A stretch of DNA of 5,451 nucleotides from Paracoccaceae bacterium (GCA_016765235.1 JAESQH010000243.1:1-5451); one strand, 5' to 3'; numbered from the stretch's first letter, positions 1-5,308 are shown. Translations and numbers: made by a program. The notes: generated by a model from the letters alone, not told the origin.

Positions 1-648
1 CACGAAAAACGAAATCCGCGCCACGACTTTCGGAAAATCCTCCGCCGGAACTTGGCCACGCACCTGATCCAGCACGGCAATGGCAGTCGTTAACGCAAAA
101 GCCAGTTCCTGCTCCGGCGTCGCGCCCGCTTCTTGCAAATGATACGAACACACGTTCATCGGGTTCCATTTCGGCACGCTCGTGTAACAATACTCCGCCA
201 CATCCCCGATCAGTTTCAAACTGGCCTCTGGCGGGAAAACATACGTCCCGCGGCTTAGGTATTCCTTGATTATATCGTTCTGAACCGTCCCCTGAAGGGT
301 CGCAACATCCGCCCCTTGTTCCTCCGCCACAGCGATATAGAGCGCCAACATCCTCGCCGCCGTCGCGTTAATCGTCATGGATGTGTTCATCTGTTCCAGC
401 GGAATATCCGCTAACAGCGCCCGCATGTCGCCCAAATGACTGATCGGCACGCCAACCTTGCCAACCTCGCCGCGCGCCAGAATGTGATCGCTGTCATATC
501 CTGTTTGCGTCGGTAAATCGAACGCAACCGAAAGGCCCGTCTGACCCTTCGCCAAATTAGAACGATAAAGAGAATTTGACGCTGCCGCCGTCGAGTGTCC
601 GGCATAAGTGCGGAACAGCCATGGCCGATCTTTATCTGCTTGCGTCAC
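1..648 (-). CDS. ecm: Ethylmalonyl-CoA mutase, N-terminal part (3' end off the left edge)
   Basis: A B12-dependent cytoplasmic mutase that converts (2R)-ethylmalonyl-CoA to (2S)-methylsuccinyl-CoA in the ethylmalonyl-CoA pathway; it is also called MeaA. Reading the minus strand gives 216 uninterrupted codons in family order: RTYAGHST near residue 13, FDLPTQTGYDSD near 43, TSMTINAT near 89, GTVQND near 120, PKWNPMN near 159 and SYHLQEAGA near 168. These belong to the substrate-binding barrel. The full protein is about 650 residues, so the rest of the barrel and the C-terminal cobalamin domain lie outside. I chose the GTG at 648-646: GGAG (658-655) lies six bases upstream, and the resulting start MTQADKDRPW resembles homologues. 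In-frame ATGs at 666 and 681 lack a Shine-Dalgarno. One oddity is Ala-Arg just after INATA (about residues 98-99), where I recall Pro-Trp in relatives. Ethylmalonyl-CoA mutase is favoured over methylmalonyl-CoA mutase because of the PKWNPMNVCSYHLQEAG wording. Confidence 0.93.
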   Translation of the reverse strand, partial: MTQADKDRPWLFRTYAGHSTAAASNSLYRSNLAKGQTGLSVAFDLPTQTGYDSDHILARGEVGKVGVPISHLGDMRALLADIPLEQMNTSMTINATAARMLALYIAVAEEQGADVATLQGTVQNDIIKEYLSRGTYVFPPEASLKLIGDVAEYCYTSVPKWNPMNVCSYHLQEAGATPEQELAFALTTAIAVLDQVRGQVPAEDFPKVVARISFFV

Positions 649-654
649 GTGCGA

Positions 655-658
655 CTCC
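655..658 (-). promoter_or_regulatory. Ribosome binding site deciding the GTG start of ecm
   Basis: GGAG on the minus strand sits six bases before the GTG at 648-646. Neither upstream in-frame ATG (666, 681) has a comparable purine-rich site, so this decides the start. It lies inside what would be coding sequence if an ATG were used. Confidence 0.6.
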
Positions 659-727
659 AAATCCATATTGCGTTGCAGCATAGATTTACAAAGCTAAGAT
701 AATTACGCAAGCGGAAAGTTAACCGGA

Positions 728-750
728 ATAATATTTCGTGGTGATATTAT
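728..750 (-). terminator. Weak AT-rich hairpin after the small exported-protein gene
   Basis: Arms ATAATAT (728-734) and ATATTAT (744-750) are perfect complements around a nine-base loop, directly after the stop codon of the minus-strand gene ending at 751. The stem is entirely A-T and no clear U-tract follows, so it may be a weak terminator, an mRNA 3'-end structure, or chance in an AT-rich gap. Confidence 0.2.
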
Positions 751-1086
751 CTAATTGTAGGTGAAGCTCGGAATTTCACAAACGTTGATACCTTTACTAA
801 CGACCTCTTCGCCGTCACTGAAAACCGCCTTGAAGTCGAAGATACAATAACCGGTATTGTCGTCGAAGTTGATGTTAATGGATTCGTAACCACCTAGAAC
901 ATCAGTGCCCAATATATCTTCTTCCCAACTCTTCGACCCTTTGTTGGAACCATAAAACCTCACCATTACATAGCCGGTCTGATTTACAATTTTCACAACC
1001 CAATTTTGGGCTGCGGCCGGAAGCGCGAATGTTGCTGCTAAAATTCCTGCAGCAGTGATCGCCGTCAATACTTGTTGAATACGCAT
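751..1086 (-). CDS. Small exported protein of unknown function
   Basis: A 111-residue protein with a clear Sec signal peptide: Arg at 2, a hydrophobic core over about residues 6-22, and a cleavage region ALPAAAQ giving a mature chain from about residue 27 or 28. The mature part (about 84 residues) is rich in aromatic and acidic residues. It carries an NQTGY motif near 35, SWEEDILG near 53-60, NFDDNTGYC near 73-81 and VCEI near 102. Its two cysteines (81, 103) could form one disulfide in the periplasm. I recall similar alphaproteobacterial proteins with N-x-TGY, SWEEDxLG and NxCE motifs, some misannotated as argininosuccinate lyase, but no function is known to me. Start ATG at 1086-1084 has AAGGTG (1097-1092) five bases upstream. 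It lies between ecm, on the same strand, and the divergent acyltransferase remnant. Confidence 0.85.
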   Translation of the reverse strand: MRIQQVLTAITAAGILAATFALPAAAQNWVVKIVNQTGYVMVRFYGSNKGSKSWEEDILGTDVLGGYESININFDDNTGYCIFDFKAVFSDGEEVVSKGINVCEIPSFTYN

Positions 1087-1130
1087 ATATACACCTTTTA
1101 ATTATAACGTTTAGTGTTGCCACAGAGCCA

Positions 1131-1159
1131 AAGTAGTCGCATTTTGATTCTACAGTCAA
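1131..1159 (-). promoter_or_regulatory. Candidate promoter of the exported-protein gene
   Basis: On the minus strand TTGACT (1159-1154) is a close -35 match. A spacer of 17 bases leads to CTACTT (1136-1131), or 18 bases to TACTTT, both poor -10 boxes. Transcription would start near 1124, giving a leader of about 38 bases that includes the AAGGTG site. The weak -10 keeps confidence low. Confidence 0.3.
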
Positions 1160-1168
1160 GGATGTAGA
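1149..1168. promoter_or_regulatory. Inverted repeat over the candidate -35 box (possible operator)
   Basis: TCTACA (1149-1154) and TGTAGA (1163-1168) are perfect six-base complements separated by eight bases. The spacer contains most of the TTGACT box read on the minus strand. The geometry would suit a dimeric repressor, but no regulator is identified. Confidence 0.3.
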
Positions 1169-1201
1169 TTAATCAATTTTGCGGCCAAAGTGTGACACAA
1201 A

Positions 1202-1220
1202 TCGGCGGAACATCAGCCGA
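1202..1220. repeat. Short inverted repeat in the divergent intergenic region
   Basis: TCGGC (1202-1206) and GCCGA (1216-1220) flank a nine-base loop upstream of the acyltransferase remnant. It could be a small leader hairpin or an operator; the five-base arms are short enough to be chance. Confidence 0.2.
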
Positions 1221-1257
1221 CTAGACGTATGACGCGATTCCTGCAACGTTACGATGC

Positions 1258-1820
1258 ATGAACAACGTTGTAGAAATTCCCGTTTGGTTATTGATGCTTG
1301 GCGGTATCCTTGCCGCTGTTGGAATTCTGGACCGGCTGTTAATGCCCTCCGTTCGTTGGTATCTTCGCCGTCGCTTGAACCGCGTGATCGACAGCTTGAA
1401 CGACCGTTTGCAGCTGTCCATCCAGCCGTTCAAACTTACCCGTCGCAAGATCATGATCGACAGGTTGATCCACGACCCAAAGGTCATGGAAGCCATCACC
1501 GAACACACCCTCAACAAAAATATGCCCCCGAGGTTGCCGCCAAAATGGCCGAGCGTTACGCCCGCGAGATCGTCCCCTCCTTCTCGGCCTCCGCCTATTT
1601 CGGGTTCGCCATTCGCGCCTCAAAGTTCATCTCCAAGGCCATGTACCGCGTCCGCATCGGCTTTGTCGACGATGACGCCTTGCGAAATGTTGATCCGAAT
1701 TCGACTGTAATATTCGCGATGAACCACCGCTCCAACATGGATTACGTGCTGGTGACATTCTTAGGTGTCAAATTCACTCTGCCTATTTGGTGCGTTGGGC
1801 TGGCCGACACAGACTTATAA
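1258..1820 (+). pseudogene. Broken PlsB-like glycerol-3-phosphate acyltransferase (frameshifted and truncated)
   Basis: The intact family esterifies a glycerol-3-phosphate or lysophosphatidate acceptor at the membrane. Frame one from ATG 1258 reads an N-terminal membrane anchor (IPVWLLMLGGILAAVGIL, about residues 7-24), then SVRWYLRRRL, QPFKLTRRK and AITEH. At the C5 run 1525-1529 family resemblance moves to another frame, which continues EVAAKMAERYAREIVPSFSA, then YRVRIGF and the catalytic block HRSNMD (1725-1742, HX4D). One extra C in the run would join the two halves. After VLVTFL the resemblance ends and a stop comes at 1818-1820; blocks II-IV of the active site are missing. A third-frame stretch, 1778-1831 (SAYLVRWAGR), may be further decayed sequence, tentatively. 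Relatives are much longer (roughly 450 residues, from memory). No Shine-Dalgarno is evident. The catalytic fold cannot form, so I call it a pseudogene. Programmed frameshifting is unlikely given the missing 3' half. Confidence 0.82.
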
Positions 1821-1945
1821 TACGTCGGTGATCTATATATCCGACAAATAAAAATGTTAACAACCAACTTGGGTTTGTACTTTGGCATATTTCGACTGAC
1901 AATTTATCAAACTTATATTACGGTTTTTACTTTCATGCGTATTTT

Positions 1946-1949
1946 GGAG
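1946..1949 (+). promoter_or_regulatory. Candidate ribosome binding site for the TTG start at 1958
   Basis: GGAG lies eight bases before the TTG. It is the only support for that start, and the frame is open through and upstream of it. Confidence 0.4.
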
Positions 1950-1957
1950 CGAATAAA

Positions 1958-2521
1958 TTGGCTGATAATAATATTGAGGACGATCAACCTTTCGATGAGA
2001 ACCGACAAATATTATTGTTGGACGGATTATCACAACTAATAGACTATATTAAATCAACAGTGCCATTCAGTGCCATTCCACTAGTGGTATTAGTATCTCA
2101 GATTGAAAGAATCACAAGTTTAGGCAGTGTTAAATTCAACTATATATTGATTGGCGCGATTTTGGCTTTCATTTTAGCGACTTTGCTGACGATGTATTTC
2201 TTAATATACGTTCGCATTTGGAGAGCGCTTGAGACGTTAAAGTCAGCGGATCATGGACAAGTTTTGGATAAAATCGCTGACGAGGTTAACACGAGGTATA
2301 ACTTTTTTTACCGTCGGTTTTCGAAAAACGTTGACGCAAACGTCCAGTTCTATTCAGAAGAAAGAGTTGTTCTTTTGGCAAAACGTACCAAATTTATTTT
2401 TGTCACTTGTATGGTGATTGGTTGGCTGTGTTCGATCGCCTTAGTACTCTTTGCAATACCTTTTTTTGAGGCTCCAGTCGAAAAATGTAGTTTTGTGGAA
2501 AATTTATTAGGCTCCTGCTAA
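1958..2521 (+). CDS. Unrecognised two-TM membrane protein, possibly 5'-truncated
   Basis: I do not recognise this 187-residue protein. It has an acidic N-terminus (about 1-16), a short hydrophobic stretch (about 36-47), a long hydrophobic segment at about 61-85 (YILIGAILAFILATLLTMYF), a polar, partly helical middle (about 86-143), a second membrane segment at about 145-170 and a short tail with Cys 177 and 187. Two-TM topology would leave the middle loop on one side and both ends on the other. The start is TTG at 1958 with GGAG (1946-1949) eight bases upstream; no in-frame ATG exists upstream. However, the same frame stays open back to 1832, so the gene may have lost its original start. Its AT-rich codon use differs from neighbours, suggesting acquisition. 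A 10-base tandem duplication lies inside it. The reading frame itself is fairly convincing; the function is not assigned. Confidence 0.6.
   Translation: MADNNIEDDQPFDENRQILLLDGLSQLIDYIKSTVPFSAIPLVVLVSQIERITSLGSVKFNYILIGAILAFILATLLTMYFLIYVRIWRALETLKSADHGQVLDKIADEVNTRYNFFYRRFSKNVDANVQFYSEERVVLLAKRTKFIFVTCMVIGWLCSIALVLFAIPFFEAPVEKCSFVENLLGSC
2058..2077 (+). repeat. Perfect 10-base tandem duplication inside the membrane-protein gene
   Basis: CAGTGCCATT occurs twice back to back (2058-2067 and 2068-2077). Ten is not a multiple of three, so the copies are read in different frames (through VPFS and then AIP). If the duplication is recent it changed the reading frame at this point. Confidence 0.9.
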
Positions 2522-2616
2522 TTCGCACAACTATTCTAATAGTAAAATTGTAGGACTTCCCTTCCTGCATGGTTCCTGGGTGAAATTTGAAGTCAAACCT
2601 AGTATCAATGTTGAAC

Positions 2617-2640
2617 GCCATAGCACTTGGCCATTTTTTT
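2617..2640 (+). terminator. Weak candidate terminator after the membrane-protein gene
   Basis: GCCA (2617-2620) and TGGC (2628-2631) could form a four-base stem with a seven-base loop; CCA? spacing is short, with T7 at 2634-2640 following. The stem is too short for confidence, but the T run is the only one placed downstream of the gene. Confidence 0.25.
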
Positions 2641-2689
2641 CCATGCATCCACATATTGACTTTACATACGCCAGAACGATTGTGCCCAA

Positions 2690-2776
2690 CAAATTGTAAC
2701 TATAAGCCATAATACTCTACGTAATTGTAATATTATGTCCGCTGCGCTGCACAATTTGGTATTGTGAAGCATAATA
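2690..2776. repeat. Cluster of direct and inverted repeats before ccr
   Basis: AATTGTAA occurs at 2692-2699 and 2723-2730, 31 bases apart (about three helical turns). CAAATTGT (2690-2697) is the reverse complement of ACAATTTG (2751-2758). CATAATA (2708-2714) is inverted at 2731-2737 and repeated directly at 2770-2776. The region is AT-rich, so some matches are expected by chance, but the clustering upstream of a regulated carbon-metabolism gene makes it a candidate operator region. Confidence 0.35.
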
Positions 2777-2834
2777 TTTAATGTAATGACGTATATACGC
2801 GTTTCAACGCAACTATATTACAACGCCAACAAAT

Positions 2835-2838
2835 GAGG
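2835..2838 (+). promoter_or_regulatory. Ribosome binding site deciding the ccr start
   Basis: GAGG lies six bases before the ATG at 2845. The ATG at 2833 overlaps this site and has no purine-rich site of its own, so translation most likely starts at 2845. Confidence 0.65.
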
Positions 2839-2844
2839 CCCACC

Positions 2845-4104
2845 ATGTCCACCGCCCCTCTCAAAGACCTATACGAAGTCGGACAAATCCCACCGCTTGG
2901 TCATGTGCCCAAAGAAATGTATGGCTGGGCCATTCGGCGCGAACGCCACGGCGAGCCGGACAAAGCCATGCAGCTAGAAGTGATCGACACGCCCGAGATC
3001 GACAGCCACGAGGTGTTGATCTTGGTGATGGCAGCAGGCGTTAACTATAACGGTGTGTGGGCTGGACTTGGCACGCCGATCTCGCCTTTTGATATTCATA
3101 AGTCCGACTACCACATCGCAGGATCTGACGCTTCCGGTATCATCTGGAAGGTCGGTGACAAAGTTAAACGCTGGAAAGTTGGCGACGAAGTTGTGGTTCA
3201 CTGCAACCAGGACGACGGCGACGACGAAGAATGTAACGGCGGCGATCCGATGTTTTCTTCCAGCCAACGGATTTGGGGATATGAAACCCCAGACGGTTCC
3301 TTCGCCCAATTCACCCGCGTGCAAGCCCAACAACTTATGCGCCGCCCACAACACTTAACGTGGGAAGAAAGCGCGTGCTACACACTAACCCTCGCCACCG
3401 CTTACCGCATGCTGTTCGGCCACCGCCCGCACACGCTGAAACCGGGCCAAAACGTATTGGTTTGGGGTGCATCAGGCGGGTTAGGGTCGTTCGCGATCCA
3501 GCTTATCAACACCGCAGGCGGCAATGCCATCGGTGTGATATCAGACGAAAGCAAACGCGAATTCGTTTTGGGCCTCGGTGCCAAGGGTGTGATAAACCGC
3601 AAAAATTTCAACTGTTGGGGCCAAATGCCCACCGTAAACACGCCTGAATACAAAGAATGGTTCGGCGAGGTCCGCAAGTTCGGCAAAGCCATCTGGGACA
3701 TCACCGGCAAAGGCGTCAACGTCGATATGGTCTTCGAACACCCCGGCGAGGCAACGTTCCCTACCTCCGTCTTCGTATGCAAAAAGGGCGGCATGATCGT
3801 GATTTGCGCAGGCACCACGGGGTACAACCTAACCATGGACGCGCGCTATTTATGGATGCACCAGAAACGCGTTCAAGGCAGCCATTTCGCCAACCTCAAA
3901 CAGGCCAGCTCTGCCAATCAGTTGATGTTAGAACGCCGTCTCGACCCCTCCATGTCCGAGGTATTCCCTTGGGTCGATATCCCCGCAGCCCATATGAAAA
4001 TGCTTCGGAACGAACATAAACCGGGAAACATGGCTGTGTTAGTCAGCGCACCAACCACAGGGCTTCGCACGCTGGAAGACGCAATCGAGGTTGGTTCGGG
4101 CTGA
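2845..4104 (+). CDS. ccr: Crotonyl-CoA carboxylase/reductase
   Basis: Catalyses NADPH-dependent reductive carboxylation of crotonyl-CoA to (2S)-ethylmalonyl-CoA, the key CO2-fixing step of the ethylmalonyl-CoA pathway; a cytoplasmic enzyme of the zinc-independent MDR superfamily. The 419 residues match Rhodobacter-type Ccr throughout: PPLGHVPKEMY (16-26), AAGVNYNGVWAGLG (63-76), CNQDDGDDEECNGGDPMF (120-137), the NADPH Rossmann loop VWGASGGLGS (206-215), EHPGEATFP (298-306) and GSHFAN (345-350). Residues corresponding to the known CO2-site Asn, Glu and His appear present in VNYN, WGYE (E147) and GSHFAN (H347). The Phe next to that Glu is Tyr146 here, as I recall for Rhodobacter enzymes. I prefer the ATG at 2845, with GAGG (2835-2838) six bases upstream, over the in-frame ATG at 2833. 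It looks intact and full length. ecm lies on the other strand to the left; luxR-luxI follows to the right. Confidence 0.97.
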   Translation: MSTAPLKDLYEVGQIPPLGHVPKEMYGWAIRRERHGEPDKAMQLEVIDTPEIDSHEVLILVMAAGVNYNGVWAGLGTPISPFDIHKSDYHIAGSDASGIIWKVGDKVKRWKVGDEVVVHCNQDDGDDEECNGGDPMFSSSQRIWGYETPDGSFAQFTRVQAQQLMRRPQHLTWEESACYTLTLATAYRMLFGHRPHTLKPGQNVLVWGASGGLGSFAIQLINTAGGNAIGVISDESKREFVLGLGAKGVINRKNFNCWGQMPTVNTPEYKEWFGEVRKFGKAIWDITGKGVNVDMVFEHPGEATFPTSVFVCKKGGMIVICAGTTGYNLTMDARYLWMHQKRVQGSHFANLKQASSANQLMLERRLDPSMSEVFPWVDIPAAHMKMLRNEHKPGNMAVLVSAPTTGLRTLEDAIEVGSG

Positions 4105-4173
4105 TTCCGCCATATTCACCATTTGGATAACGTGCCCAATGTGACTCCAACCACATAAATCCTATTTAACAAT

Positions 4174-4183
4174 CAGTTAACTG
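4174..4183. repeat. Perfect 10-base palindrome downstream of ccr
   Basis: CAGTTAACTG is its own reverse complement. It lies five bases before the GC-rich hairpin at 4189-4210 and about 108 bases before the next ORF, so it may be a protein-binding site or chance. Confidence 0.4.
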
Positions 4184-4188
4184 CTCAA

Positions 4189-4210
4189 CCCTCCCCATAA
4201 ATGGGGAGGG
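4189..4210. terminator. Strong GC-rich hairpin between ccr and the luxR region
   Basis: CCCTCCCCAT (4189-4198) and ATGGGGAGGG (4201-4210) are perfect 10-base arms around AA; in RNA the loop would open to about four to six bases. It lies about 85 bases after the ccr stop. No U-tract follows on either strand, so it is not a standard intrinsic terminator. It could stabilise the ccr mRNA 3' end, act with Rho, or be a REP-like intergenic repeat; similar GGGGAGGG hairpins are, as I recall, repeated in alphaproteobacterial genomes. Confidence 0.5.
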
Positions 4211-4228
4211 CGAAATGGCGAGTAGTAT

Positions 4229-4244
4229 CGAATCGTATTATTCG
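4229..4244. promoter_or_regulatory. Candidate operator and -10 region for the luxR operon
   Basis: CGAAT (4229-4233) and ATTCG (4240-4244) form an inverted repeat with a six-base spacer. A TATATA/TATAAA box follows at 4255-4262, so the repeat covers where a -35 would sit and no good -35 match is seen. That arrangement suits an activator-dependent promoter, possibly LuxR itself, for the small ORF and luxR. The arms are short and the site does not match a defined lux box. Confidence 0.3.
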
Positions 4245-4290
4245 CAAAGTTTAGTATATAAATGTATTTACAACCTAAACGAGTATTGCT

Positions 4291-4506
4291 ATGACAAATG
4301 AGTGGATGATTGATGTTCTGGCCGACCTGCGAAATTTCGCTGCGAAACAAGCCATGTTGGAACTAGCAGAACACCTCGACGATGCCATTCTTGTGGCTAC
4401 CGTAGAGATCCGCGATCACGATAGGGGTCGGGTAATAGGTGTAGGTGTAAATGACGCGAAAGCTGGAAACATTTCTGGAACGGTTGGAAACAACCAATAC
4501 AGTTGA
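4291..4506 (+). CDS. Small ORF directly upstream of and overlapping luxR
   Basis: Seventy-one residues from ATG 4291. The first 40 or so (MTNEWMIDVLADLRNFAAKQ and onward through AEHLDDAILVATVEI) read as an amphipathic helical small protein. I believe similar 40-50 residue ORFs sit beside roseobacter luxR genes, but cannot verify this. The last 25 residues (from about RDHDRGR) change character to Gly/Val-rich, non-helical sequence and overlap luxR by 56 bases. A one-base shift near 4420-4430 would end the protein at a TAA at 4433-4435, before luxR, so a frameshift extension is possible. The ribosome site is weak (GAG at 4281-4283). The overlap would allow translational coupling with luxR. Function unknown; no membrane segment, signal peptide or DNA-binding motif is visible. 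Confidence 0.5.
   Translation: MTNEWMIDVLADLRNFAAKQAMLELAEHLDDAILVATVEIRDHDRGRVIGVGVNDAKAGNISGTVGNNQYS
4437..4448 (+). promoter_or_regulatory. Tandem Shine-Dalgarno-like sites before luxR
   Basis: AGGTGT is repeated in tandem (4437-4442 and 4443-4448) just before the luxR ATG at 4451. The first copy has workable spacing (about nine bases); the second is too close. Both lie within the upstream small ORF, so ribosomes translating it would pass over the luxR initiation site. Confidence 0.5.
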
Positions 4507-5164
4507 CGATTTGTCATCGCTAGCAGACATCCTGCGCGATACGTACGGCGTTAAAAACATGTCGTATCTGGCGACCAACCTGAATGGATTGCCGTTTGTA
4601 TCTTCTACGTACGATCCCAAATGGGCGCAGCATTACGAAGATCAAAACTACATGCTGATCGACCCCGTGGTGCGCGGCGCGTTGCTGCAATTCAATCCAC
4701 TGGACTGGAAACAACTGGACTGGTCGAGCAAACGAACCCGCGAGTTTTTCCACGAGGCTGTGGATTTCGGCGTCGGGCGGCAAGGCTACACTATCCCGAT
4801 CCGCGGCCCCAACGGCCAAGCCGCCATTTTCGCCATCAACCACGACAGCAACGACGCGGGATGGGATCGCTACATCGGCGAACACGCGCATGATTTCATG
4901 TTGATTTCCCACTACTTCCACCAAAAGGCCTTGGCCGCAACCCACACCACCGAACCAATTGAGGGGCGCGACCTGTCGCCGCGCGAACTCGATGTACTGA
5001 AATACCTCGGCATCGGGTTAAGTCGCGGTAAGGTCGCCGAAATCCTTAAAATATCAGAACACACCCTGCGCGTTTACGTGGATTCCGCGCGCTACAAACT
5101 CGGCGCACTGAACACCACGCACGCCGTCGCAATCGCCCTCGCTCGTGGAGTGATTGCGGTTTAG
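4451..5164 (+). CDS. LuxR-family quorum-sensing regulator with autoinducer-binding domain
   Basis: A 237-residue cytoplasmic transcription factor expected to bind an N-acyl-homoserine lactone and control target promoters. The N-terminal autoinducer domain (about 15-160) keeps the family's ligand-pocket residues: Trp58, Tyr62, Asp71-Pro72, Trp86 and Gly112, matching the conserved W57, Y61, D70-P71, W85 and G113 of TraR. The C-terminal HTH (about 172-237) has LSPRELDVL with Glu179 and Leu183, Gly189, then ISEHTLRVYVDSARYKLGAL as recognition and dimer region. This C-terminus strongly resembles roseobacter LuxR proteins as I recall them. The length is normal and nothing is missing. The small ORF at 4291 overlaps its first 56 bases, and luxI starts 154 bases downstream on the same strand, the classical luxR-luxI order. 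It is probably the cognate receptor of that synthase. Confidence 0.93.
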   Translation: MTRKLETFLERLETTNTVDDLSSLADILRDTYGVKNMSYLATNLNGLPFVSSTYDPKWAQHYEDQNYMLIDPVVRGALLQFNPLDWKQLDWSSKRTREFFHEAVDFGVGRQGYTIPIRGPNGQAAIFAINHDSNDAGWDRYIGEHAHDFMLISHYFHQKALAATHTTEPIEGRDLSPRELDVLKYLGIGLSRGKVAEILKISEHTLRVYVDSARYKLGALNTTHAVAIALARGVIAV

Positions 5165-5222
5165 CACAAAACATTACGGCTAAGCGAACCCGCCGAGCGA
5201 AGAGAGGTAGACGTCCGATCGT

Positions 5223-5242
5223 ACCCTGTTGCGCAAACGCCT
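5223..5242. promoter_or_regulatory. Possible lux-box-like site upstream of luxI
   Basis: A 20-base imperfect inverted repeat beginning ACCCTG and ending GCCT, centred on the perfect palindrome TTGCGCAA (5229-5236). Six of the ten positions per half pair. It is in the luxR-luxI gap, about 77 bases before the luxI start, where a LuxR site is expected. The match to the Vibrio lux box is poor, so this is tentative. Confidence 0.3.
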
Positions 5243-5308
5243 AAAGTGGCGACCGTTCGACGAGTGTTAACCATATTCGAAGTACTCCTGTTTCAAACGA
5301 AACCAAAC

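Larger units (their letters stand above)
1830..2832. other. AT-rich segment between the acyltransferase remnant and ccr
   Basis: Base composition drops sharply near 1820 and recovers at the ccr start; runs of A/T and codons such as TTA, ATA and AAA dominate here and are uncommon in the flanking genes. It begins where recognisable acyltransferase sequence stops and contains one unrecognised gene. This fits inserted or replaced DNA, or an old deletion scar that drifted. I see no transposase, terminal inverted repeats, target-site duplication, tRNA or integrase, so the mechanism is unknown. The ccr promoter must lie at its right end. Confidence 0.55.
2522..2832. other. Non-coding AT-rich gap upstream of ccr
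   Basis: I see no convincing gene in these 311 bases. The gap holds a small hairpin just after the upstream gene (ACTATT 2530-2535, AATAGT 2538-2543), a weak stem with a T7 run (2617-2640), and a cluster of short direct and inverted repeats at 2690-2776. The ccr promoter should be here, but I could not choose a -35/-10 pair with acceptable spacing. Confidence 0.5.

Noticed and set aside
411..605. Minus-strand Arg-rich ORF of 64 residues
   Set aside because: It is an alternative frame of ecm, which reads without interruption across this region.
1101..1106. Perfect TATAAT on the minus strand upstream of the exported-protein gene
   Set aside because: Transcription from it would start near 1094, inside the AAGGTG ribosome site, so it is unlikely to be the -10 box; the nearest -35-like sequence is 19 bases away.
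1525..1529. Programmed -1 frameshift at the C5 run
   Set aside because: There is no canonical slippery heptamer and the downstream gene lacks most catalytic blocks, so decay is the simpler explanation.
1854..2039. ATG-started ORF of 61 residues in the AT-rich stretch
   Set aside because: It overlaps the better supported frame from 1958 and its composition reflects AT-rich sequence; no clear ribosome site.
2403..2654. Minus-strand ORF of 83 residues
   Set aside because: It overlaps the end of the plus-strand membrane-protein gene antisense, has no recognisable features and no convincing ribosome site.
1830..2832. Transposon or integrative element
   Set aside because: No transposase, integrase, terminal inverted repeats, target duplication or tRNA attachment site could be found; only composition suggests acquisition.
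3402..3836. Minus-strand ORF of 144 residues inside ccr
   Set aside because: It is antisense to a highly conserved enzyme gene and is explained by that gene's codon bias.
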